Assembly: GCA_000310025.1 (NCBI GenBank)
Contig: FN648938.1
Location: 234,624 to 298,623, forward strand
Direction: 5' to 3'
Length of the DNA: 64,000 nucleotides
Source: Ectocarpus siliculosus
Taxonomy: Eukaryota > Sar > Phaeophyceae > Ectocarpales > Ectocarpaceae
Shown here: positions 12,401 to 24,700 of the stretch, in pieces
Layout of the letters: each line of letters opens with the position of its first letter
How positions within the stretch are numbered: position 1 is the first letter of the stretch
Position numbers and translations under genes: made by a program
The notes under the pieces: generated by a model
What the model saw: only the letters and a program-made list of their open reading frames with translations
Told to the model about the DNA's origin: nothing
Databases searched by the model: none

Positions 12401-15400
12401 TAAGCAAAGTGAACCTAAAAAAATTACGACGACAACCACACGATGCCAACCTTGAAGTCAGTTTCGCTGAAAATGGCATGCAACGCCACCAGCTCCTCCT
12501 CGCTGAGAGCGTACTTCTCCAGCAGCAGGGCCGTGCGAGACGTGAACCATCCGCTCTTCCGCAGGCGGTACTTGGCCACATCAAGCTTCTTCGGCCGCGT
12601 CTTATGGGTCTTTCGGTGAATGAACAGGAAACCCTGCATTCCGTAGTTTAAGGGGTTGTTGGGATCCATCTTGTTGAGTTTTGGTTCACTTTGGCATAAG
12701 AGATGGGGGGCAAGAACAGAAAAAGCTCCCCGTTTCATGTATTTCATTTCCATGCGCTGTGTTGTGTTCCTGCTCAAAAGTATGTCTGTTTCCCGCATTG
12801 GAACCGGAAGTTTTGGAAATCGTAACTCTGCAGGCAACCCTTCATCGTGACGTGGTGGATGGCAACAGCCACTACGGAAGCGAGGTGCTTGCTAGTTTCT
12901 GAGCGGAATAAGCCCAACTATTTAGTTTTTCTGGGGATAATTGATCTGATAAATGAGGTATCTCGCGTTCCTCTTTCGAGACCAACACAACCTTTGGGTC
13001 CAAAGGCCATACAAAATTATACAATTATGGTCTGATGATGTTCTTGCTATTACAAATCTGTGGTTGGCGTACGGTATGCGTTGCTTTCTCAAGACCGATG
13101 ATGTGTGCCGTTCTTACAGTGGCGGCTAGCGATTCTCTACCTATCGCGATGTGCCTCTACTAGTATTGTGCTTAGACCACGCAACTCTAGTATTTTCGTC
13201 GTACGCGAGAACAAGCACTATATCAAACAACCGGCTTTCAGAGACCATTGGCCACCCGCTTCAAATGCCGTTGTGCGCACTTAGACCAACAACTTTCCAT
13301 CTTTATCTGGCCGGATCCGTACCTTTCCTAGACCAACCGCTTTCAGCATCGGCTCCACGCGTTCATAGCCCCGGCCCAGCAGGTCGGCCTCGCCGGTCTT
13401 GTTGGGGCAGAAGACGAGGTCATCCACCGCAGGGGCGGGCCCCTCGGTCCGACTGAGCGCCAACATGAGCACCAGCAACGAGTTGAACCAACGAAGTGTG
13501 ACAGAAAAGAGACGCTGCTGTTGACTAAGCCGGCGGGACATTGTTCTACAATCTCCAAGGACAGATTAAGGTACTGGGTAGAGGAATTGGAACGGTTTTA
13601 TTAACTTGAAGAAAACAACAACAACAACAACAACAGCAACAACCTGCAAATATGCGTTCGTACATTGTTGTTATTTTCTGCTTCCATGTGCACTTGAATT
13701 AAGCTGGGAGCCGTTGGATACTTTCGCTCTTGCTCGCTGCTCTTCGCGCTCACCTGAGGACCTTGCACATGAGCTCCAAGTCGCAGCGGTTGTGTCCGAC
13801 GAGCATACGGGACGCCAGCTGCGCTTCTTTTTTCCGCACCTGTGCTCGCACGCCGAAGGAAGGACCGTAAGCGTGATGCCCTTCGTGTTTTGAGCGGGGG
13901 GGTCTCGGCAACAAGCTCGACACGTCAGGTGGTATAGGGAACTGTCCATGATTCTCACCTGACTGATTGGTTGTAACGCACTGCAATTTTCAACATCAGC
14001 AACAGCGATAGACAGGGAAAACGGCACAACACCAACGTCAAAGCATGTGCACCTTTGCTACGGCCGAGTTGGCGTGGTTGGGCGGGGCCTTGTGGATCTT
14101 AACATCCGTCACCACACCATCCCCCTGCCCCATCTTGAGCCAGAGGCGCACGTTCAGCTGCTTCTTGCCGCTCAAGTCTCCCTCCACTGCCGCCATGTGC
14201 TCCTGAAGACGATGTTGTAATATAAAGCACCATGCCAACCACGTGTTACTATCCAAGCCGTTTCGTTGCCGTACCAAAAACGTTTCGGTTTTGTGGATTG
14301 CCCTGATTCTGCACAAGCAACCTCGCTAGAGCTCGTACGATGCGGCGCGTGTCAAAGGACAACTATTTTTGACCATACTCCCTACAGCACGCATTGTGTA
14401 TGGGTATGGATTGGAAATGAGAGCACCCCTCTCGCGCGCGTGGGTGGAGTGAGAGCAGGAGAGTGGGCAATCACCATATATTTAAAAAAGCGCATTTCCT
14501 TCGTTGCCTACGGTGTACCGCCAATCGATTTCCTTCCCTGCTTGGGTTTGACGTGATAGCCGCGAGCTTCCTCGCCACTTATTTCTTACCGATAACAACA
14601 TGAAACTTCGGCCACCTCGCTGCACCGTTGGATAAGTATGGATCCAGCGAACAGAACAATGCCATGAAATCATCAACTCTCGACAGTGTAGCATAAATCC
14701 CTCCTCGTCTGAATGGTGGGCTTGCGACACCCGTCACCATCTGCCACGGGCTCTCCTCTTGACTGACTGTGTTGGTTTTCTAAACATTTGCTGGATGAGT
14801 TCAATAACATCCCTGTGACACCATTGGACACATACATAAAGATCCAGCGAAAGCCTACAAAATCAATCCGCTCGCCTGCTTTGTGGCCTTGAGGTAGTCC
14901 TGAGCCTCCATGAAGGCCTTCTCTTCTTTCTTGCCCACGGTGACGTGGATCCCGCAGATTCCCACCTGATACATGTCATCAACGTTGTAGTGTGCACCAT
15001 GCAAAAAGGTGCGGCACAGAAAATCAGCTGTCGGTGTAATAAATCTCTACTGAGTTGTTTTCGAAACGATACGAACGTGGACAGTTCGGCGGCCACGCCC
15101 CTAGTTTAGTCTCAGGTTTGCATAACTGTGGTATAACGTTGCTGATGTTGGTGGCTTGGCCAAGCTTTGGTACGTTGCTTCCAGTTTGTCTCTCGTAGCA
15201 CACGCCGGTGAGACCCACAGCAGCTGGCATACAATCCCCCCGCACCGCCCCCCACACCCGGACTACTGTAGTGCGCACTCCCGCGGTGTGAGCAACAAGG
15301 TGCACTGTTTTCATGGTTCTCTCTCGCTCTCTCTCACTCTCTTCTTGCCTGTGCGTGGGATATCACATCAACCTCGAAATTGTGGTTGGCTTCGTCTATT

Positions 15401-15727
15401 TCTCAACCGTTGATGAAACATTTCGTGTCGAGGCTAACCGTGCTTATTCCATTTTTCATTCTTGCGGTTTCGTCCAATGTTTGCAAACGTGTAAGCGGTT
15501 CTTTCCCCCACAGACAACAGCGATCAGTCTAACTAGTCGTCGTCGCTACGAACCACGCTGTCGTCGCTCAAAGGCTTCACTTCTCTCGCCTGCAAGTTGG
15601 AGTTGGTCTGGTGGTTGAGGATGGAGTTGGCCAGCACGTCGGTGTCCTGCTTCGCGTTCTCCGCCTTCTCCTCTTCTGTCATGCCTCTCATTTTGCCAAG
15701 GAGGGTTGTCGCGGAGCTCTTTGGCCT
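9496..15727 (-). other. C-terminal region of the LRR-IQ protein with EF-hand-like segments
   Basis: Exons 15727-15590, 14965-14876, 14202-14053, 13839-13754 and 13452-13323 encode unrecognised sequence. The last exons look like degenerate EF-hands: LSEEELVALHAIFSETDF (12669-12451), DITWDQYLE (11688-11588) and FAFGSLDPGMRGYLDESDF (10867-10780). The last has D-x-G-x-x-G-Y-L spacing but Asp in place of the final Glu of the loop, so calcium binding is uncertain. Exon 9828-9703 ends LDFPQFEK, again EF-hand-like. The protein ends in a basic 16-residue tail (9546-9496, TAG). Exons in 12.4-11.7 and 11.6-10.9 kb are incompletely resolved. Confidence 0.6.
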
Positions 15728-18700
15728 CTACAGTGCCAACCGGACCAAAAGCAATATTTAACACAAACGAGCCGGCGGGGGGAAAGAGTCGACATAGGCA
15801 ACGTGGGTGGTGCGGTGGCGGGAGGATTGGCCGGTATTGATCGCCTCTCCCGCACGTTTTCCGGGGGAAGCACCACGGGAGTCTCTGATGTTCTTGAAAC
15901 AAGACTTACTTTGCAAGCGATAATTCGAAGCTTATTGCACATCGAACTCGGTACGGAAGTACTTCATACTGGCAATAACTGTATCTGCGAAACAGCCACG
16001 CACAGATCCTCGTATCGTACTTCACCCCTGTCTCCATCGTCTCTTCCATGTCAAGGCAGATTGCAATACTGGCAGCAACAGCAGAAGCAGTAACAGCAAC
16101 AACAGCAGCACCAGCGACAACAATGACAACCACGACGACGATCGTAATCAGCAACAGAAACACCCCGCCCTCCCCCACCTCTTCCTCGTCATCCTCGTCT
16201 TCTTCGATCGCGATATGATCCTCCGTCGCCAGTTCGGGGTCCTCCTGCGCGGTAAGCTTGTTCAGCTTCCGTCCGAGGGCCGACAGCACACCGCCCACTT
16301 TTTTCGCAGGGGACGCGCTTCTCTGCAGTTTCTTGAGCTCCTCGATTTTCTTCTGCCGGAGTCTGAGTGGGAGGTAGAATATATGCACACACATATCACG
16401 TTGTTCGGTCCACGGCGGTGTGGGCACAGGCAGCAGTCTTTCATTAGATTGTATGGCGCCCGCAACAGCAGTTGGATCGGTATGGAATGTGGATACAACA
16501 ACAACAGTGACACCAACAACAATGGCCCACGAGAGGGGGACACACACACACTTTTCCGTCTGTGTTTTTTCTTAGCCCAATCCCATGGTCTACCAATAGC
16601 GCTGGCCCATCGTTCATCAAGCAGCTGGCAGACCACGGAAAGGTTTATTAAGGCGTACTCACCGCATCTCAGATAGCGTGCAATGTCTTTAAACATAGGA
16701 GAGAGACAAAAGCATCGCGCACGAGTGCTGCCAGTTTGGCGACGGCGTACTCTCTCAATGCAGGAGGCCGAACGATTTCAGCGATGTACAGGGGCAGCGC
16801 TGGGTTCATGAGGGCGCTGGTCCATTGGATGCAAACGAACCGCCTTGTCGCGGCGCAAGCTACGGTGGTTGTGCCATCACATCGAGCAGGTATCGAGCAA
16901 ACGAAATCACAAGGGCCCAAGATTCCATGCCGGTTGAATTCGATACATTTCTAAGGCTACGTCGTATTCTGTATTCTCCAAAAACTCCAAGTTTGATCTG
17001 TTGTTAGGTAGAAAAACGAACTTCACATCGTTACCATCAATCCGTCAAAACTAGTTTTTCCGCGGACGAATGTCCCGGTTGGTTCATATGTTCAGCAGTA
17101 AGCGCACCAAAAGAAAACCTATCAGGTATTATGTCGAGACACAGGGGTTTGCACATGGGCACTTCATTCGGAGGCACAGAAACAGAACAAGCACGAGTTA
17201 AAGAAGCTCCTCCATTGGTCTACTCTTCTCGCTGCATCTCTCACTTCTTATCGAGCGCGAGTCTCTGGTCCATCTCGACCTGTAGGAGCCTTGCCTCCTC
17301 TCTCCGCCTGTTGGCCTGCCGCCGCCTCCATCGCGACTGCCGTCAAGCAGTCGTAAGTCGTCGACACCCGGCATCAACACGACGACAACCATCAGCGACA
17401 GCACAAGAAGCACAAACAACAACGACAATAACAACAACGCCACCATCATCACTACCAAAACCACCTGCAGCACTAACCTTGTATCAAGACAAGCAGGAAC
17501 AACAGCACCAATAACGCCATCACCACCAACGCCACCAACAGCACTATTGTAACCTGTATCGCCTTGGCCGCTTTCTCCTGGTTCATGAGGAACGCCTGTC
17601 GCAGAGTCGCCTCCGCCCGCTGCCGTATCAAGGCCTCTCGCTGGAGGCGCTCGAACCTTGCCCTCCTTGCCCGAGTTTCCTTCACCATGTCCCGGAACGC
17701 CTACGCCAATAATACGGAGGAGGTAGGATAAGGGAAGGGGCAAAGGATCCATCCGTGCTGGTACTGGTGTTGGGGAGGGAGAGAGGTACCATTCTCTTAA
17801 CCCTATAGGAGATGGTGGATGGTACCGTCGTGGGTGTGTTTTGGTCACATCACGGAAGGTCTGCGGCCAACACAGGGGAAAAGGGGGGGGACTTTCAAAC
17901 ACGTTGCTTCATTCTGGCTGGGGGGCGAGCATCGTCTTCGTCCGGATAAGAGTCAGAGCGCAAAGGGATAGCTGTGGGGCGGGAATGCCTCATCGCCCAC
18001 TGGTATGCCCATCAGTGCGGGAGGGGCGGTCGGGAGATTTGACGACTTCCGCGCTGTCGACGTCCGCGCTTGCGGTACTGTTGTTGAGCCCGACAGGCTT
18101 TGTCTGCTGTGGTACCCTCGCCGAAGATCCGTTACTAGATAATGGTACCTTGTTCCTTATGTAGGTGTGGAGCGCCTTTGTGATGACCCTCGAGGCGTGG
18201 TTGGCCTCCAGGACATCCCTGACCTCTCCCCTCCTCGCGATGTGTCCCCTGCCCACCCTCTGGATGTTGATGGCGTTGATGGTGTACATGCGGGCGAGCT
18301 TGACGACGTAGATGCGCCTGCGGTGGTTTAAAGGGGGGTGGGGGGGTGTACTCATAGGCGTGCATACCGTAGTCGTTAGACCATTGACTTCGCATCCCTA
18401 CAAAGCTGGGACGGAGCACGCCGGGTTCACCGGACCAGGCTCTCACATCACCAAGCGCGAAGCGCCGTGAGGTATTCGGCGAGTTGCATGAAGGGTGTGC
18501 TGCATCCTGCTAAGGGCGTTCGGCATCTTGTGCTTACTTCCTTGCGTACGGATGACAGCTGCGTATGACTTAATTTATTTTCTGGTGCTTTCACTTCCAG
18601 AGACAGTTGTAAGCGCTGTGAAACTGCCTCGAGGGTGCTTGACCAATTTAACACAACGTGGTGCGATTATCCCCTTTGCGCGGAGTGAGGGTTCTCGACC

Positions 18701-21700
18701 CCGCACAACATAATCTACTCGACCACCATTCATGGTTACCGCAAAAACAAAAAACAAAGGCAAAACAAAAAGCGGTAACCTGGTTGCTGAGCTCACGAAA
18801 TGATCGGCTTGATTTACGACATCGCTGCCAAGCGACAAAAACCCAACCTCGATAGCAAACACCGGGGCGGCCGCTTGTTTTACACCGTCGTTGCCAAGCG
18901 ATTAAAACCCAACCCCGATGGCAAACATCGCCGGAGGGGGGGGGAGGCCCAGTGGGTACAATTGATTGTCAAGTCGCATTCTTCTCAGCTAAGCAATAGT
19001 ACAGTGCTGAATTTAGCAGCTGGAATTCATTCTATTGAAGCATTCCGTAAGATAGCAACTGGTTGAGAATGGTGGAAGGCGCTATTCGCTCCTTACAACG
19101 CGCTCTCGCGCCCTACCAAGTCGGGAGTCCACTGCTCTGACAGACGGACATTGCTCAACTGTTTCATTGGCGAGGGAGGGAGCTGGCGTTAGCTTGCTTT
19201 TTGAGGTGGCGGACGCGAAGAAGCCCCATCAGCACATGAAGCCAACTTACGCCGCCGCCTCGTTTTCTACTCGAGCAAAGGTAATAATTGTTCCACACAG
19301 CGCACCTAGCCTGCACCCCCCTGTACACACGCTGGATGTCCGTAGCTGCCTTGTTTCTCTTCCGTCTCCTGATGAACCTAATTTTGTTTCAGCGTTCGCA
19401 TCGGGCGAGGGCGGAAAAAAACGTGATGGTAAATCAAAGCAGCTGCAGTGACAACATCACCAGTAGCACGCACCAGCAGCTCCAGCACCAGCATCAGCAA
19501 TACAGAAAAGCGAAAAAGGCAGTCGCCAAGGGATGGCTATGAACCTGAGAATAGAGGGCACTTGTCCAAAAAAAACGGTAGGCGACGTAGGAGGAATGAG
19601 CCTCCCTTCGGTGGTGTTCCGAGCTTGACACTTTCAATTGCTTTACAGCCGGGACGGTCCAAAAACTGAACGGCGTCGCCGGCAAGCTCTCGGTAAATCG
19701 AATGGTCACAAGTCGTTTTGTTGCGAATCGCTACCTCTTGTAATAATCTCACGAAGATTTTAACATGAAGGAACACCCACATTCATCGTACCAATATTAT
19801 TGCCGACAACAACATATCGGGCAAGTGTATATCGAACGTTTATCGAAACGAGAGCACTTTTTCCGTTTCCGACGTATATGCATATACCTCCTCAGTATCA
19901 TCTGAATCCTAGCCGTGTCTTCGGGGCGGGGAAGTCTCTTGATCCCCAGGTAAATACGCCGCCATCTACACCGCATCGCGATGGCCTTCTTCTTCGCTCG
20001 AACTGCTAGCGTCCGCACCATGTAGCTCCGGTAGGCTCTCTACGCTTACGCGAGGCGGTGTTTGTGGGAGGAGGAGGTGGAGGAGGAGGAGGAGGGGGGC
20101 GAGATTCTTTGGACGTTCGATTTTCCCAGCACGTGTTGGAGGGCACTATATGGTAATAGAGCAAACTGGTGGTGAACTCCATAAAACTTCGAAGGTTAGA
20201 TAAATGCTGAGAGGTGCGTACATGTGGCGATCCTTGAAGGAGTAAACACCTCAAGACGCTGAGGTGTTCTCGACAGGGACGCGAAAGAGTGGGCTAAAAA
20301 TATTGCTGACCGAGATTCTACGAACCGTTGTACGCGTGTGGCGGCTCACATTCGCGAACCAGAGAGACAGCCACATGAACGCATGCAAGCGCTGCACATC
20401 GCGCCTTGTTCGTCTTTCACAACCAAGACACTGTAAAGGCCACATAGAAAACACATCGTCAAATGATGTGGTGTGTTTGTTTCGTGAGCAAGGAGAACGA
20501 CGAGACTGACTGCAATTGAGCTCCGCTGCAGAATAAGGCCATCTGCTCCTCTTCTTGCCTTGATCACGTTGACGGCCTTTCGCGCTACCATCAGCTGCCT
20601 CAGCACCGTCCTCTTGAAGTGCTTCACGCGAACCCGCCGCCACCAGAACGCCAGTTCCATCTGTGCGTACTCCCTCCTGAACCCCTGCCTCTTGAACTCC
20701 TGTTATCGCGACGAAATCAATGTCGGTCGTCGTTTGTTGGGAGGTGCGTCGGAAACGGAAGAACACAAGAGTCCGAGGGAGAGGACTAAAAATACAAGGT
20801 TTGCTTAAAGGGTAGGGGGGTGCTATGTGGCGGGTCAGGGATACGAGGGGTACCAAGGACGCTTGAGGAAGCATCAATTGCCCCAAGATAGGTTACAACA
20901 TATTCCGAGACGTCTGTGGAGAACGACAGAGACGGAGAGGCGAGCTACTATGAGTTCCAGACAACTTGCGGGTAAAATGAATAAGACATACATCTGCTGC
21001 CCATCAGAAATTCCAGAAATGGACGTGCAGCGTATCTGGCGTCCACCACAGAGGAACTTCAAGACGGATGCTCTCCGATAAAACAATTCGCATTCGTCTA
21101 TTTGGGATTGTTTCTGCTTCTGAATCCAGTGCCATCCACTTCTACGGGACAAGGTACACCGCCAGAGCAATACGTCAGTTTTCTTGTTCCAGAAATCGAA
21201 ACAGGCTTTGTTGGACGAAAGAAACAGCAAGCAGTTATTTCGGGCTTACTTGCTCCTTGAGGCGCACGTCCCTCATCATCCACTTCCAGCGGAAGTAATT
21301 CCTCCAGCCACGCTGGATCGTCGCTGCAGCGATGATCCGCCTTAGAAGGCACAGCAAGCAAGCAACAATAGCATGAGATCTTATCGTGAGCTTGTCACTC
21401 TCGTCGCTATGTTCGTCATCGCCATCAAAATCCTTGCTGCATGCATCAAAAATACAATAATACATCAATTTCAGAACTGTCGTTAGTATCACTTACATCA
21501 AACCTAATCAATTCTGTTTAGCTTTCAGAAAATCTATGATAAGTTCCACAAAAAAGGTGGAGTTTGCCATCGTTGTTCTTCGGAAACATTCGGGAAAACT
21601 GTATTTGGAGCGACACTTTTTACCCCCTTGGTACAACAAAGCCAAGTGACAACAACGTCAACATGAACAAGGACGACGACGATAACAACCACGACGCCAC

Positions 21701-24700
21701 ATATCAACGACATTAACAACAACAACAACAACAACAACAACAGCGAACGACGAACTACAAGAAGAAGAGGAGGAGGAGGAGGAGGAGGAGGAGGAGGGAG
21801 GAGGAGGAGATGCAGTAGATCAACAACAACAGCCCATCTCACCTTTCCAGCTCCGCCATAATGGCTTGCCGCTTTTGCCGCCGTAGCAGCATTCGCTTCC
21901 AGGCTAGCTGTATCTTCCGACAGGCCTAGCACATCAACAACGGAGGTTCTACGAATAAGGTTGGGATGTATTCAAACGATAGAAAAAGGCGACACTGTCC
22001 GACAGTACATCAGAGCTGTTTCTTCACCTTCCCACACAAAGCTTGAAAACAGCAAGACGTGACAAGACTTCACACGTAGACCGTATCTCTTACTACACGC
22101 CCCAGCGCGGCTTTAACCCCACTCGGTCTCAAATCCCGGTCTCAAATCCCGCTGTAATACAACCCTGACCTTCTCTTCTCTGGTCTTACCCTCAGTTAAC
22201 CTCATTCAAGTAGCTAGCGCTGTTTTCCACCAAGAGACAACTCGTCCCTCCCGAACGCAGCCAAGACGATATACACAGCACGGACAAAACCAGCAAACCC
22301 TCGAACTTGGAGGCAGATTCGTAACGTGCCTGGTGGTGAAATGATTTGTTACGAGGCCAGAGAACGGCTTCATTTTTCATGAAACTGTCGTGCCCCTTAC
22401 GACGCTGTTGAGCTCATTGTAACCAACACGTCTCAAGCTTTCAAACAATCTGAGCTTTCGTTCCGAGCCGCTCAAGGCTATACGGGGCTCGTCCTCACAT
22501 ATGGTACCCTTACGTACGTGGTTGCTCCTCTGGCGCCGAGCTATTCGCCACAGCTTGATGTAGCAGCCCGCGATCGCCATGTACACGCGCCACAATCTTC
22601 CAATTTTTAAGAATCACGAGCGCGCCGTCCGTCGCGACAAACGGAACGAGGGAGGGTGGGTGATGTGACAGCGGGAGGAGGAGACAAGCCCGACATCGAG
22701 GGAAGTGAGAGCAGTACGAGCGCGTGACGTATGTGATCGGTGAATTGCTTGTTGTTTTGGTCCACCCGTCGGTTCTCTGGCTGCGATTTGGGGAATATGC
22801 AGAGCTTCAAAGAATGACAAGGCCGAAGAAAAAGAAGGGTTAAAGGCCGGCCATGCTCTCTGGCGCTTGGCTCACCGTGGCTTTTGTGCACCATTGAAAT
22901 AGACTGCCCCTACCCCTTTTCTCTCGCGAGCGCGTGCATTAACAAGATATGGCAGAAACACAAGGAGCGCCCCGAACCTTGGCGGTCGTATCTGAATGTG
23001 GAGTAAGAAAGGCCCTGTATTGTCTCGAAGTGTATGGTACGAGAGGTGACCAACCGGAGCGCCTGGCTGGGTGGTGAGGCAATCACCACGTGAACCCTCT
23101 TCCTCTCGTACGCAGGAGGATTGGCCGACAACCGGGAGGTGGCAACAACCACACAACCTAACCCACAATAGCAAAACCAACAACTACAACACAACAGACT
23201 CACTCCAAAGCATTTCGATGCCGCTCAAGCTTTCTGACCATCCACCCCCAGCTTTCTTCGACCCTTTGCTGCCGCTGCCTCGTTAACTTCGCCCTCACTC
23301 TTCCCAACCTTCCTCTCGCCGCTCGCTGGACCATAACGGCCGCGCTCCTTCATTACGGATTACGGAGAGCACGGTTTGCGTTCAGATCGGGCGGGCGAAG
23401 AAGAACAGGGTGTCACGCGCCATGCAGAGAGCGAAAGCAAAAGTTACATCTGTTGAGGGCGTCTGTTGTTGCACACATGGCTTTCAAGTGCTGAAAGCGC
23501 TCTTGAGAAAGGCGGGTCTGCTTGCCAGCGTTTGAGGCAAGTGTTACATGAACGCGGTTCGATGGCGTTCGAAGAATTGAATGCTTGACGCTGAAAACAT
23601 TCGAAGGTGAGGTACCCTGTGTGTACACGGGGCTTGCCCGCGGCCCGCTTGTCACTTTGTGTTCTACTGGGAGAAAGGTTATGCCCGTGTACTCTCCGCG
23701 GGGCGATCGGCACAAAACGAAGACTCTGATTCAGGTGCGAGGTGTTTGAGTCGGGATTTTTCACCAATGTCAGGACAATCACCCCGGCAAGCGATAGACA
23801 GACAACTGCCCCATAGAGTTCAGACAGCTTCCTAGTCATCGGCCAGGATACTGGTTGCTACTCTCGCTACGCCTCTGTTACCCGTCGTCAAACGGTCCCG
23901 ATCATACCGCTCAAGACTTCACTTGAAGCATCAGCCCAAAGAAATAATAAAGAACGCGTCGTTGTTGGTGCAGTTGTAACATTGTAATGCCGCTGTCGCA
24001 GTGTTGATGGCGTGATTATTACCACCCGCACCTTTCAGCCCTCCGTCTGTCCAGCTCAGCCCTAGCATCACGCATTTGGAAGAGATCACGAGCGCACCCC
24101 TGAATCACTCGAGCGGCGACTGCGATATCGATGCGACAACACCATTTTTCATTCCACGCGGTGTAGTGTATGTAGATTCGTTTAACAGCGGACGAACAGG
24201 GTCGTGGGGTCGAACGGGCGCACGGACGGGAGGACGGAGGAGAGAGGGTAGGGCAAACTTAGTAGGTGTTTCGGGTTAAGGAGGGGACGCAGGATTGGTC
24301 AGCACTAGAGGTGGGGCATCGGGACGGGTATATCTCCAATGAATGGGATTCCGGGCAGATAAGGGTTGCTAAGCCAACATGAGTGGGCTCTGTACTGGAA
24401 CTGAGCGGCAGACGTGATGAAGAAATCTACCATTCGACAGGCTAACGCAAACAGCCTCAAACAGCAAATGTGTCCCGAAAAAGAAGTTCTAAGGGGTAAG
24501 GTTCAAGGACGCTGGCCGAATTATTCTCTCGATAGGCGTTTGCAGACGTGCGGCAACGAGCGTACCGTGCTCAGATCGCCTCTGCTCCAGCCGCCGCCTA
24601 AACAGGCGCCTTGCCATTACCGCGGAGAGCTTGCTCCTTAGAACCATCGCGGCCCAGGCCTTGCGTTGTTCCCCCCTCTCCCACCGCAAGCGGCACAGCT

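Noticed and set aside
16669-16920. Open minus-strand frame with IQ-like word (ATRRFVCIQWTSALMNPALP) as an extra exon of the LRR-IQ gene
   Set aside because: The flanking exons 17336-17245 and 16362-16179 already join in phase (AA + A gives Lys) and continue a coiled-coil stretch; inserting this segment breaks the phase.
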